Origin: Vicinamibacteria bacterium
Lineage (GTDB): Bacteria; Acidobacteriota; Vicinamibacteria; Fen-336
Assembly (NCBI GenBank): GCA_025994075.1
Contig: JAMQGV010000005.1
Location: 108,328-172,327, forward strand
Direction of reading: 5' to 3'
Length of the DNA: 64,000 nt
Both the position numbers and the translations under genes were made by a program. Of this stretch, positions 25,863-34,492 are shown piece by piece. Below the pieces are notes generated by a model. It saw only the letters and a program-made list of their open reading frames with translations. It was not told where the DNA came from and did no database searches. The stretch's first letter is position 1, and every line of letters begins with the position of its first letter.

Positions 25863-26902
25863 AGCGCAGGCCGCGAGGTGACGAGGTGCTGCGACTCGCG
25901 CGGCGTCAGCTCGTCGGTGGTCGCGAACTGGGTGACGTCGCCCGCGATGCGGAGCACGCCATCGCGCACCTCGATGGTGCACGCGGACGAGGCGTTCCAC
26001 GGCGCGGGCACCAGCGCGTGCAGGTCGACGAACGAGGCGGCGTCGCCGCGCCACAGGGCCGCCTTCGTCGCCATGCTGCCGGAGCCGCTGCGCAGCGTGT
26101 CCTTGACCTGCACGACCCCGACCTGGAAGCCGCGGGCGCAGCCGCGGGCGTTCCCGGACGCGTGCCCTTTCGGGGTGAGGTCGACGAACGACTCGGCCGA
26201 GCCGCGCCACAGCGCGGCCGCGTTGCCCTTGCCGGTCCAGCGCACGCCCACCTGCTCGCCGTCGGCGACGGCGCAGGCCTCGGTGATCGAGCGCTCGTCC
26301 CCCAGCACGATCACCCGCGAACCGTCGGCGGGCCACAGCGCGGCCCGCTGTCCGCCGGTGCGGCCGACGCGGCCCACGATCCACTGCCCGTCGGTGCCCT
26401 CGGCCGAGGCCTCGTTGCCGGCCTCGGCGGGTGGCAGCTCGACGAGCGTGCCGTCCGGCCGCCAGAAGAGGGCGACGTCCTGCGACCGCTCGCCCTTCTT
26501 CGCCTTGCGCTCCCCGGAGCCGGCGAAGGCCCCGCCGCCGGAGCCCATCGCGATCGTGTGGTCCCACTCCTTGCCGGGATGGAGGTCGATCACCTCCAGC
26601 GCGTCGCCGGCCCGGCGCCAGGCGACGGCGCCGCCGAATCCGCCGCCGCTGCGGTTCCAGAAACCGGCGATCGCGTCGCCCGTCGCGAAGCGCGCCGCGA
26701 CCCGCTTCTGCGTCGGGTGGGTGATCGGCTGCGGCTGTCCGCCCGGCCACCAGTGGGGGACCGGGGCGCCGCCGTTGCGGCCCTCGGTCTCGCCCACGAC
26801 CTGGCCGCCGCAGAAGCCCGTCACGCGGGCGAACGCCATCCGCTTCGGCAGCGGCAGGACCGTCACGGTCCACCGCGCGGGATCGTCGAACGCAGCCGGC
26901 AT
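25841..26902 (-). CDS. Repeat protein of unknown function (propeller-like)
   Basis: 353 residues with a GGAGG site before ATG 26902. There is no signal peptide. Internal repeats of about 40-45 residues can be seen, each centred on an [A]ALWR or LFWRPDG strand and ending in a FVDL- or LVEL-like strand (for example AALWRGSAESFVDLTPKG and AALWRGDAASFVDLHAL). This suggests a beta-propeller or similar repeat fold. The C-terminal 60 residues differ. It overlaps the ankyrin-BRCT gene by 22 bases, so the two products probably work together. No catalytic motif is seen and I do not recognise the family. Confidence 0.7.
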   Translation of the reverse strand: MPAAFDDPARWTVTVLPLPKRMAFARVTGFCGGQVVGETEGRNGGAPVPHWWPGGQPQPITHPTQKRVAARFATGDAIAGFWNRSGGGFGGAVAWRRAGDALEVIDLHPGKEWDHTIAMGSGGGAFAGSGERKAKKGERSQDVALFWRPDGTLVELPPAEAGNEASAEGTDGQWIVGRVGRTGGQRAALWPADGSRVIVLGDERSITEACAVADGEQVGVRWTGKGNAAALWRGSAESFVDLTPKGHASGNARGCARGFQVGVVQVKDTLRSGSGSMATKAALWRGDAASFVDLHALVPAPWNASSACTIEVRDGVLRIAGDVTQFATTDELTPRESQHLVTSRPALWETRID

Positions 26903-27005
26903 CTTGTCCTCCGGGGGAGTGACGGAACTCTACCGCGGCGGCGTCGGGTTCGGGTGGACCGACTGGCCCATTGCACGGCGGCGAGGAAAGGCGCACCTTG
27001 GAGCC

Positions 27006-29048
27006 GTGCGGTGCCCTGGCTTCGTCGCGCTCGCGGCGGCGCTCCTGCTGGCAGGGGCTGCACGTCCCGCCGGAGCCGAGGCCAGCCACTGGGAGCTGTT
27101 CAAGGTCGACCACGCCTCGCACTCCGAGACCGGGCCCGGGCCCGGTGGCGGCAGCGCGGACGTGCGCCCGCGCGAGACCGGCCTGTCGCTCGCCTGCACC
27201 GAACTCTCGGAGGGGAAGCTCGTGCGCGACGTGGCGATGGGCGCGAGCTGGACCGCGCCGCCCGGCCGCGTCCGCGTCGGCGAGCGCTGGTCGCCGCGGT
27301 TCGAGGCCGCGGTCACCCGCAACTTCGCGGCGGAGGACTGGGCCAACGGGCTGGAGACGCGGCTGTCGGCCAGCGTCTACCTGCGCGACGTGCACAACCT
27401 CTATCACTTCCGGTCCGGGCTCGAGGCGCGGCTCGAGTCGGGCGTCGGCGTCGAACCGAAGCGGGACGACCGCCCGCTCGCGTTCCCCGACGCGGACCGG
27501 GTGCTCGACCTGCACGACAAGCCGATCGAGGAGCTGCCGCTGCCCGTGGCGTCGCGCGACGAGCGCGTCGACCTCGTCGAAGGCGAGATCTACCTCGTGG
27601 TGCAAGTCGATGCGTACCTGCGCGGCGGCTGTGCGACCACCTCCGACTCGTGGCGCCACTACCACCGCTGGGTGCGCGGCGACGAGGGCACCGTCAAGGG
27701 CGACCTGGCGATTGCCGCCCGCCACGCGCTGGGCGGCGCGGTCGCGGGGTTGCGCTTCTCCGTGCGCAACCTCGGCACCGGCCAGGCGACGCAGCTCACC
27801 ACCGACGAGCACGGCCTGGCAAAGGGGCGCTTCGAGAGCGAGGCGGGAGCGGACCGCGTGCGGCTTCGCGTCGAGACCGCGGAGATCGTCGCGGCGACGC
27901 GGTACGCGCTCGCCCTGGAGCCCGCCGCGCCGTCGCGCGCGGTCGGGCGCCGGCCGCTGCGGGCGAACGTGGGACTGGAGGTCGAGATCCCGCGCGAGAC
28001 GCCGTCGAAGCGCGTCGAGTACGCGCTGCCGCTCGCGAAGGTCGGGGTGCTGGCGCTGCGCTGGTCGGAGTCGGCCTCGCGCTGGGAGCCGATCCGCGCG
28101 ACCGTCGCGCTGCGCGACGCCGCGGGCGAGTCGCGCCTGCAGGCCGGGCCCGAGGCGTTCACCGACCGCGGCGGCCAGCCCGGCCTCGACCTGTACGTGC
28201 CGGGGCCCGAGTTCTTCGGCACCCGGCGCGCGGGCGTGCTCGGCTACGACCCCGGGCAGAAGGTGCGCGACCTGAAGTTCCTCGCCTTGCCGCCGCGCGC
28301 GGGCGCGCCGACGCTCGTGACGCTGCACCTGTGCGACCTGGCCACGCGGATCGCGCGGCTGCGGGCGGACGTGTTCGACTACTTCCGCCCGATCGTGGGC
28401 GAAGACGCGGCGCGCCGCGTCGCGCGGCTGCAGGTCCGCTTCGACGCGTCGCGGCGGACGCCGGCCTACCTCGACGGCGTGCTGTTCCTGCCCCCGAGCC
28501 TCGACCTCGCCTCGGACGAAGGCGCCGAGACGCTGATGCACGAGTGGGGGCACCACGTCGCGGCGGTGCTGGCCGCCGACCCGGAGGTCGAGGACCAGCT
28601 CGGCGGACCCCACGACGTGTGGACGCCCGCCAGCCCGGAGCTGGCCTGGGACGAGGGCCGCGCCCACTTCTACGGCGTGCTGCTGACGCGCGGCCTCGAC
28701 CTGCCGCGCAGCGCGGCCTCGTTCGGCCCGGGCAGCGCGCGGGGTGCCGTCGACGCGCACGACGCGGCCGGCGACCAGGTCGAGGGCGTCGTGGCGGCCG
28801 CGCTCGTGCACCTCTACACGAGCGCGGGCTACCGCAGGACGAAGGACGTGATGGCGGACTTCCAGGCCGCGTGCGACCACGCGGTCGCCACCCGCGGCCA
28901 CCCGCCGCGCACGTCGCGCGAGTTCTTCGACGCGGTGGGCGGGCTCGTGGCCGAGCGCGAGCGCGCGGGGCGCATGGCGCCCGCCGGGGCCGAGGCCTGG
29001 CGGCGGCGCCTCGCCGCCGTGCGGCTCGAGTTCGAGGTGTCGCCGTGA
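27006..29048 (+). CDS. Secreted zinc metalloprotease-like protein (HEWGHH)
   Basis: About 680 residues; the start is uncertain. GTG 27006 is used because a signal peptide follows at once (CPGFVALAAALLLAGAARPAGAEA). The first half is beta-rich and of unknown family. A middle segment (about 245-300) has GLRFSVRNLGTGQATQLTTDEHGLAKGRF, like a carboxypeptidase-regulatory/Ig-like fold. The C-terminal third contains EGAETLMHEWGHHVAAVLA, a zinc HExxH active site, with SPELAWDEGRAHFYGVLL downstream offering the third-ligand Glu. The protease is likely periplasmic or secreted. The next gene overlaps by 4 bases (GTGA). Substrate unknown. Confidence 0.72.
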   Translation: MRCPGFVALAAALLLAGAARPAGAEASHWELFKVDHASHSETGPGPGGGSADVRPRETGLSLACTELSEGKLVRDVAMGASWTAPPGRVRVGERWSPRFEAAVTRNFAAEDWANGLETRLSASVYLRDVHNLYHFRSGLEARLESGVGVEPKRDDRPLAFPDADRVLDLHDKPIEELPLPVASRDERVDLVEGEIYLVVQVDAYLRGGCATTSDSWRHYHRWVRGDEGTVKGDLAIAARHALGGAVAGLRFSVRNLGTGQATQLTTDEHGLAKGRFESEAGADRVRLRVETAEIVAATRYALALEPAAPSRAVGRRPLRANVGLEVEIPRETPSKRVEYALPLAKVGVLALRWSESASRWEPIRATVALRDAAGESRLQAGPEAFTDRGGQPGLDLYVPGPEFFGTRRAGVLGYDPGQKVRDLKFLALPPRAGAPTLVTLHLCDLATRIARLRADVFDYFRPIVGEDAARRVARLQVRFDASRRTPAYLDGVLFLPPSLDLASDEGAETLMHEWGHHVAAVLAADPEVEDQLGGPHDVWTPASPELAWDEGRAHFYGVLLTRGLDLPRSAASFGPGSARGAVDAHDAAGDQVEGVVAAALVHLYTSAGYRRTKDVMADFQAACDHAVATRGHPPRTSREFFDAVGGLVAERERAGRMAPAGAEAWRRRLAAVRLEFEVSP

Positions 29049-29644
29049 GTGCGAAGCAGCGCCGCGGCTGCGGCTGCGCGGCCTGGGCCGCGGCCGGTTG
29101 CGGCTGCCTGGTCGCGCTGATCGTCTTCATGGTGGTGGCGGCGGCGCTGTGGTTCGGCGTGCGCAGCGAGCGCGTCGCCTGGCCTCCCTTCGGGCGCGAC
29201 GGCGCGGCCGGCCCCACGGCGTCGCCCGCGGGCGACGCGGCCGGGACGTCGTCGACGGATTCGGCGGCGCCGGGACCGGTGGCGCCTGGCGACGCGAAGC
29301 GCCTCGCGCTCGACCTGCCGAAGCCGGGCGAGGATCGCTCGGAGACCTCGATCTTCCACCGCGGCGCGGCGCTGCCGGGCGGCGACGACTTCGTGTTCGA
29401 CGACGGACCGGCGACGGGCGCGACGACGGGCGCGACGCCGGCCGCGACGCCGACCCCGAACGAAGCGCCGGATCTGGACGCGCGCCTGGCCGCGGCGCGA
29501 CGCCGCCGCGACGCCGCCTTCGAGCGCTACACGCGACTCGTGACCGAAGGCGGCGAAGGCGACGTCAACCAGGCGCTGGCCGAGTACCGCGCCGCGGTCG
29601 AAGCCCTCGCCGCGCTCGAGCGCCAGGCTGCCGCCCGCCGCTGA
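29045..29644 (+). CDS. Single-pass membrane protein with low-complexity linker
   Basis: 199 residues from GTG 29045, overlapping the protease stop. A basic Cys/Gly-rich N-terminus leads into one hydrophobic helix (AGCGCLVALIVFMVVAAALWFGV). After it come an Ala/Pro/Thr/Gly linker and a C-terminal helical region (from about 145: RLAAARRRRDAAFERYTRL and ALAEYRAAVEALAALERQAA) that looks like coiled coil. No family is recognised. Coupling to the metalloprotease suggests a role in anchoring or partnering it. Confidence 0.6.
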   Translation: MSAKQRRGCGCAAWAAAGCGCLVALIVFMVVAAALWFGVRSERVAWPPFGRDGAAGPTASPAGDAAGTSSTDSAAPGPVAPGDAKRLALDLPKPGEDRSETSIFHRGAALPGGDDFVFDDGPATGATTGATPAATPTPNEAPDLDARLAAARRRRDAAFERYTRLVTEGGEGDVNQALAEYRAAVEALAALERQAAARR

Positions 29645-29704
29645 AGCCCGGCGCCCGCGGCGGCTGATCGCAGGGTGTGGTGTCGGCTGATCGAAAGGCT
29701 GGCG

Positions 29705-31825
29705 CTACAGGCGGGAGCGGAGGACGACCGCCGAGTGGGGCGCGACCGCGACCATGCGGGCGGTGACCGGCGGCTCGTGGCCGGGCTCGGCGATGTCGTC
29801 GGGGCTCGGCCGCGAGGTGTCGACCACCCGCACCCAGCGGGTGCCGGGCGCGGGCCTCGGCAGCTCGAACCGCAGCGGGGACGTCCAGGCGTTGAACGCG
29901 ACGTAGACGTCGTCGTCGGGCGTCGGCGCGTGCTCGCCGGCGAGGTGCATCGCCAGCGAGCGCGAGTGGTGCGAGAAGTCGGGCGCGTCCGCCTTCACGC
30001 CGTGCCACGAGACGTCGGCCCGGGGCGAGCGCGTCGTGCCCTGGCCCGTGAAGAACTCGCTGCGCCGTAGCGCGGGGTGGTCGCGGCGGAAGGCGATCAG
30101 CAGCCGCGCGAAGCGGAACAGGTCGGCGTGCGCCTCGAGCAGCCCCCAGTCCAGCCACGACAGCTCCGAGTCGTGACAGTAGGCGTTGTTGTTGCCGCGC
30201 TGGGTGCGGCCCATCTCGTCCCCCGCGAGCAGCATCGGCGTGCCCTGGGCGACGAACAGCGTGACCAGGAAGTTGCGGACCTGGCGCCGGCGCAGCGCGA
30301 GCACCTCGGGGTCGTCCGTCTCGCCTTCGGCGCCGCAGTTCCACGACAGGTCGTCGGCGGCGCCGTCGCGGTTCTGCTCGCCGTTGGCCTCGTTGCGCTT
30401 GCGGTCGTAGGAGACGAGGTCGCGCAACGTGAGGCCGTCGTGGCAGGTGACGAAGTTGATCGAGTGGTACGGCTTGCGGCCCGAGGCCTGGTACAGGTCG
30501 GCGCTGCCGGCCAGGCGCGAGGCGAGGGCCGGCACCATCCCCAGGTCGCCGCGCCAGAAGCGGCGCACGTCGTCGCGGAACGGGCCGTTCCACTCGCTCC
30601 ATCGGCCCCAGGCGGGGAAGCTGCCGACCTGGTAGAGCCCGGCCGCGTCCCACGCCTCGGCGATCAGCGTGCAGTCCGCCATCACCGGGTCCTCGGCGAT
30701 GCGCTCGACGAGCGGGGGCTCCGGCAGCACGCGGCCGTCGCGCCCGCGCGAGAGCACCGCGGCGAGGTCGAAGCGGAAGCCGTCGACGCCCATCTCGCCG
30801 GCCCAGTAGCGCAGCGCCTCGTGGACCAGCTCGCGGACGACGGGGTGGTTGCAGTTGAGGGTGTTGCCGCAGCCGGTGAAGTCGAGGTACTTCCCGGTCT
30901 GCGGGTCGAGCATGTAGTAGAGCGCGTTGTCGATGCCGCGGAACGAGAACGTGCGGTCGCGCGGCAGCCCGCCGCCTTCGGCCGTGTGGTTGAAGACGAC
31001 GTCGAGCACCACCTCGAGGCCCGCGCGGTGCAGCTCGCGCACCATCTCCTTGAACTCCGCGACCTGGGCGCCGCGGCGCTGGTCGGCCGCGTAGCCCGCG
31101 TGCGGCGCGAAGAAGCCGATCGGGTTGTAGCCCCAGAAGTTGGTCAGCGTGCCGCGCAGCGCCGGGTCGATGTCGGGGTTGACCGCGTCGTCCTTCTCGT
31201 AGACGGGCAGCAGCTCGACCGTGGTCACCCCGAGCTGCTTCAGGTACGGGATCTTCTCGACCAGGCTGCGGTAGGTGCCGGGCGCCTGCACGCCCGACGA
31301 CGGGTGGCGGGTGAAGCCGCGCACGTGCATCTCGTAGACGACCTTGTCGGCGGGCGCCACCCGCGGCGGCCGCACGAGCTGCCAGTCGAAGTCGTTGCCG
31401 ACGTGGACCCCGCGCTTCTCGATCCGGCCGCCGACCTCGACGCCGTGGATCGCCCGCGCGTACGGGTCGAGCAGCACCTGCGCTGGGTCGTAGCGGTGGA
31501 AGCGGTCGCGCGGCGCGGGGCGGCGGTCGAAGCGCCAGCCGTACTCGAAGTCGGGCTCGAGCCCGGACAGGCAGATGTGCCACACGTCGCCGGTGCGGAA
31601 GTGGGGCCCCTCGAGCGGCAGCTCGAGGAACGGCTCCGCGTCTCCCGCGCCGTAGAGCACGAGCGTCGCGGCGGTCGCGTGGCGCGAGACGATCGCGAAG
31701 TTGTGGCCGTGGTGGGTGAGCGTGAGGCCGAGCGGCAGCGGCTTGCCGGGCCGGATCGTGAAGTCGGGACGGGTGCGCACCGCCAGCCGCACCTTCGGGT
31801 CGCTGATCAGCCGGCTGGGCGCCAT
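29705..31825 (-). CDS. glgX: Glycogen debranching enzyme GlgX (isoamylase type, GH13)
   Basis: 706 residues, the normal length. The N-terminal isoamylase (CBM48-like) domain has GHNFAIVSRHATAATLVLYG. The GH13 barrel has all four conserved regions: DVVFNHT, GFRFDLA (nucleophile Asp), IAEAWD (acid/base Glu; I) and FVTCHDG (transition-state Asp). The GlgX-specific NFWGYNPIGFFAPHAGY and GDEMGRTQRGNNNAYCHD motifs are also present. It hydrolyses alpha-1,6 branches of phosphorylase-trimmed glycogen in the cytoplasm. No other glycogen gene is adjacent. The C-terminus (ARMVAVAPHSAVVLRSRL) is a typical beta-sandwich. Confidence 0.93.
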   Translation of the reverse strand: MAPSRLISDPKVRLAVRTRPDFTIRPGKPLPLGLTLTHHGHNFAIVSRHATAATLVLYGAGDAEPFLELPLEGPHFRTGDVWHICLSGLEPDFEYGWRFDRRPAPRDRFHRYDPAQVLLDPYARAIHGVEVGGRIEKRGVHVGNDFDWQLVRPPRVAPADKVVYEMHVRGFTRHPSSGVQAPGTYRSLVEKIPYLKQLGVTTVELLPVYEKDDAVNPDIDPALRGTLTNFWGYNPIGFFAPHAGYAADQRRGAQVAEFKEMVRELHRAGLEVVLDVVFNHTAEGGGLPRDRTFSFRGIDNALYYMLDPQTGKYLDFTGCGNTLNCNHPVVRELVHEALRYWAGEMGVDGFRFDLAAVLSRGRDGRVLPEPPLVERIAEDPVMADCTLIAEAWDAAGLYQVGSFPAWGRWSEWNGPFRDDVRRFWRGDLGMVPALASRLAGSADLYQASGRKPYHSINFVTCHDGLTLRDLVSYDRKRNEANGEQNRDGAADDLSWNCGAEGETDDPEVLALRRRQVRNFLVTLFVAQGTPMLLAGDEMGRTQRGNNNAYCHDSELSWLDWGLLEAHADLFRFARLLIAFRRDHPALRRSEFFTGQGTTRSPRADVSWHGVKADAPDFSHHSRSLAMHLAGEHAPTPDDDVYVAFNAWTSPLRFELPRPAPGTRWVRVVDTSRPSPDDIAEPGHEPPVTARMVAVAPHSAVVLRSRL

Positions 31826-31885
31826 CGGTGGGCGAGTGTAGCGCCTGGCACGGCGGGGGCGCAGAATCGGCCGAGGAGGTGTCCG

Positions 31886-32065
31886 GTGAGCGACACCTGT
31901 CCCGAGTGCGGCGAGCCGATGGAGCGGGCCGACGACTTCTGGTACTGCGACAACCCCGAGTGCCCGCGCGGGCGCGCCGCGGGCCGCGAGAAGGCCGGGC
32001 GGCCGGGGGCGCTGCCCGCGCCGTCCACTCCGCCGCGCGAGCCGCCCCCGCGCGAGGGCCGCTGA
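31886..32065 (+). CDS. Small zinc-ribbon protein
   Basis: 59 residues from GTG 31886 with an excellent GAGGAGGT site. Two Cys pairs form a zinc ribbon: CPECGEPM and, ten or so residues on, YCDNPECPRG. The tail is Pro/Arg-rich and disordered. Similar tiny zinc-ribbon proteins are usual in this kind of genome; the role is unknown. It is divergent from glgX and convergent with the binding-protein gene (stop-to-stop gap 6 bases). Confidence 0.65.
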   Translation: MSDTCPECGEPMERADDFWYCDNPECPRGRAAGREKAGRPGALPAPSTPPREPPPREGR

Positions 32066-32071
32066 CCCGCG

Positions 32072-32854
32072 CTACTGCTTCGCGCGGCCGAGCACGTCGA
32101 GCGCCTTCTCGCCGAAGTACTTGACGACGAGGCGGCTCCAGGTCGCGCTCTTGCGCACGTTGGCGAGGTAGTCGTCGAGCGCGGCCTTCAGCGCGGGGCT
32201 GCCCTTGCGCACCGCCCATGACGAGGTGCCCGGCGGGCCGACGAAGACTCCGCCCTCGAGCTCGGGGTTGCGCTTCGCGACCAGCGTGAAGTCCGAGATC
32301 GACATCACGGTCGCGTCCGCCTTGCCGCCCTTGATCGCGGCCACCACGGCTTCCGAGGTGGGCAGCCTGGACGCCGGCTGGACGCCGGCCTCGATCGCGG
32401 CGGTCGCCCACGAGCTGCCCTCCAGCAGCGCCACCTTCGCGGCGCGCAGCGCGTCGAGCGTCGCGATCGGCTTGCCCTTGAGCGACACCGCGAGGTGGCG
32501 CGTCGGCAGCACCTCGGCGGTGAAGGCCGCGGCGCGGCGCCGGGCGTCGGTCTCGACGATTCCGACCACGACGTCGCCTGCGCCGCGGTTGAGCGTCTCG
32601 ATGCGCTCCTCCGAGCCCCGCACCGGCACCATCACGACCTTCAGCCCGTGCAGCTTGGCGAAGCCCTCGACCAGCTCGCGGTGGAAGCCGGGGTTGGGCC
32701 CGGGCTCGGCCGCGGTCGAGACCAGCTCCGGCTGGTCGTCGGCCATGCACACGATCTTGAGCGTTCCCGTCTTCTTGAGCGCGTCGAGATCCTGGGCGTC
32801 GGCGGCCGTCGCGAGGCCGGCTGCCAGGGCGAGGGTGAAGACGAGGTGGCGCAT
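32072..32854 (-). CDS. Periplasmic solute-binding protein (amino-acid ABC type, family 3)
   Basis: 260 residues from ATG 32854, preceded by GGAGG. A clear signal peptide is seen (MRHLVFTLALAAGLATAADAQ). The SBP_bac_3 fold follows: LKKTGTLKIVCMADDQPE, GFHRELVEGFAKLHGLKVVMVPV, LNRGAGDVVVGIVETDARR, then a second lobe with ATLDALRAAKVALLEGSSW and GKADATVMSISDFTL. The C-terminus has SSWAVRKGSPALKAALDDYLANVRKS. No permease or ATPase gene is near, so it may be an orphan sensor or transporter component. Next to it, divergently, is a histidine kinase gene lacking its own sensing membrane region. Confidence 0.85.
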   Translation of the reverse strand: MRHLVFTLALAAGLATAADAQDLDALKKTGTLKIVCMADDQPELVSTAAEPGPNPGFHRELVEGFAKLHGLKVVMVPVRGSEERIETLNRGAGDVVVGIVETDARRRAAAFTAEVLPTRHLAVSLKGKPIATLDALRAAKVALLEGSSWATAAIEAGVQPASRLPTSEAVVAAIKGGKADATVMSISDFTLVAKRNPELEGGVFVGPPGTSSWAVRKGSPALKAALDDYLANVRKSATWSRLVVKYFGEKALDVLGRAKQ

Positions 32855-32984
32855 GGACCCTCCGATTTCCGGGGGAGTGTACCCCCGGCTGCTCACCGGC
32901 TGCGCGCTGCCGCGCTCACCAGGTGAGCGCCGGCGCCCCCGGTGGCCGGTGAAAAGGGCTTCCAGTGCCTGGCCCGGCACGTGC

Positions 32985-34445
32985 ATGGACCGCAGCGAGC
33001 GAGATCCCGTGCTCGACCGCGACGAACGCGACGAACTGGAACGGCTGCGGCTGGCCCTCGAAGGCAGCGGGGACGGAGTCTGGGAGTGGGAGTTCGACTC
33101 CGAGCGCCAGTACCTCTCGCCACGCTGGCACGAGATCCTCGGCTACGCACCCGGCGAGTTCCCCGACGACATCGCCAGCTACGTCGCGGCGATCCACCCC
33201 GCGGACTGGCCGCGGGTGAGAACGGCCGTCGATGCCCACTTCGCCGAAGGGCGGCGCTACGACGTCGAGTTCCGCCTGCGCACGAAGTCCGCCGCCTGGA
33301 AGTGGGTGCGCTCGCGCGGACGAGTCGTTCCCGGAGACGGAGCCCGCCCGCGGCGCATCGTCGGCGTGATCACCGACATCGACGAGCGCAAGCAGCTCGA
33401 GGCCGCCCTCGTGCACGAGCGCGCCAAGCTCGAGGGGCTGTTCGCGCACATGCCCAGCCTCGCCTTCGTCAAGGACCTGGAGGGCCGCTACACCTACGTC
33501 AACCCGGCGCTCTGCCGCTGCTTCGGCCGCAGCGCCGAGCGCTGGCTGGGCCGCCGCGACGCCGACCTGCTGCCCGCGGAAGACGCGGAGGGTCTCGCCA
33601 GGCTCGATGCCCGGGTGCTGCACACCGGAGAGGCCCACACCGAGGCGGTGTCGTTCGCGTTCGAAGGCCGCAGCCGCGAGTTCCAGGTCGTGCTGTTCCC
33701 GCTGCGCGACGCCGCGCACGCCACCTTCGCGCTCGCCGGCGTCGCCACCGACGTCAGCGAGCTGCGCGAGGCCCAGCGGCTGGCCGGGCTGGGGCGCCTG
33801 CTCGGCGACTTCGCCCACGAGCTCCGCAACCCGCTCTTCGCCCTGTCCGCCAACCTCGACGTGCTGCGGCTGCAGCTCGGCGACGGCGGCTGCCCGGACG
33901 TGGACGCCTCGCTCTCGGCGGTCGAGGAGGAGAGCCAGCGGCTGATCGAGCTGACCGAGTCGCTGATCGCCTACAGCATGCCGACGGTGCCGGCGGACGT
34001 GGCGCCGCTCGAGCCGGTGCTGGAGGGCGCGATCTCCGCGCTCGCCCCGCGGCTGGCGGAGCGCGGCCAGCGCGTGGTACGGCTGCCGGGCCCGCCGCTG
34101 CGGGTGCGCATGGAGCCGGCGCGCCTCCACCTCGCCTTCCAGCGCCTGCTCGAGAACGCGAGCCAGCACGCGCCGCACGGCAGCGGCATCCACGTGACCG
34201 TGCGCCGCGAGGCGGTCCCGCCCCCGGCGCGGGCCGTGATCGAGATCGCGGACCGCGGGCCGGGGTTTCCGGCTCACGCGCTGCCGCGCCTGTTCCACCC
34301 CTTCTTCAGCCTGCGCCGCGGCGGGCTGGGGCTCGGCCTCGCGACCGTGCGCCGCATCGTCGAGGCGCACGGCGGCCGCGCGTCGCTCGAGAATCGCCAC
34401 GACGGCGGCGCCCTGGCCACGATCAGGCTGCCGGTCGCCCACTGA
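32985..34445 (+). CDS. Soluble PAS sensor histidine kinase
   Basis: 486 residues from ATG 32985. Two PAS domains (about 20-135 with WEWEFDSERQYLSPRWHEILGY, and about 150-262 with FVKDLEGRYTYVNPALCRCFG). The HisKA dimer helix has the phospho-acceptor H278 in FAHELRNPLFAL. The HATPase domain has ENASQHA (N box), IADRGPGFPAHALPRLFHPFF (G1/F boxes) and GGLGLGLATVRRIVEAHGG (G2). No membrane helix is seen, so the signal is cytosolic. No response regulator gene is adjacent (orphan kinase). The GGDEF-EAL gene follows after 47 bases and could be its functional partner. Confidence 0.9.
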   Translation: MDRSERDPVLDRDERDELERLRLALEGSGDGVWEWEFDSERQYLSPRWHEILGYAPGEFPDDIASYVAAIHPADWPRVRTAVDAHFAEGRRYDVEFRLRTKSAAWKWVRSRGRVVPGDGARPRRIVGVITDIDERKQLEAALVHERAKLEGLFAHMPSLAFVKDLEGRYTYVNPALCRCFGRSAERWLGRRDADLLPAEDAEGLARLDARVLHTGEAHTEAVSFAFEGRSREFQVVLFPLRDAAHATFALAGVATDVSELREAQRLAGLGRLLGDFAHELRNPLFALSANLDVLRLQLGDGGCPDVDASLSAVEEESQRLIELTESLIAYSMPTVPADVAPLEPVLEGAISALAPRLAERGQRVVRLPGPPLRVRMEPARLHLAFQRLLENASQHAPHGSGIHVTVRREAVPPPARAVIEIADRGPGFPAHALPRLFHPFFSLRRGGLGLGLATVRRIVEAHGGRASLENRHDGGALATIRLPVAH

Positions 34446-34492
34446 CGACGGCTCCGCGGGAGGCGGGCTTGCGGTACGCTTCCGCACTTCCG

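Noticed and set aside
24504..27005. Long plus-strand frame running into the metalloprotease gene
   Set aside because: The first ~830 codons are antisense to the ankyrin-BRCT and repeat protein genes and have no sensible composition; only the part from about 27006, after which a signal peptide appears, is real.
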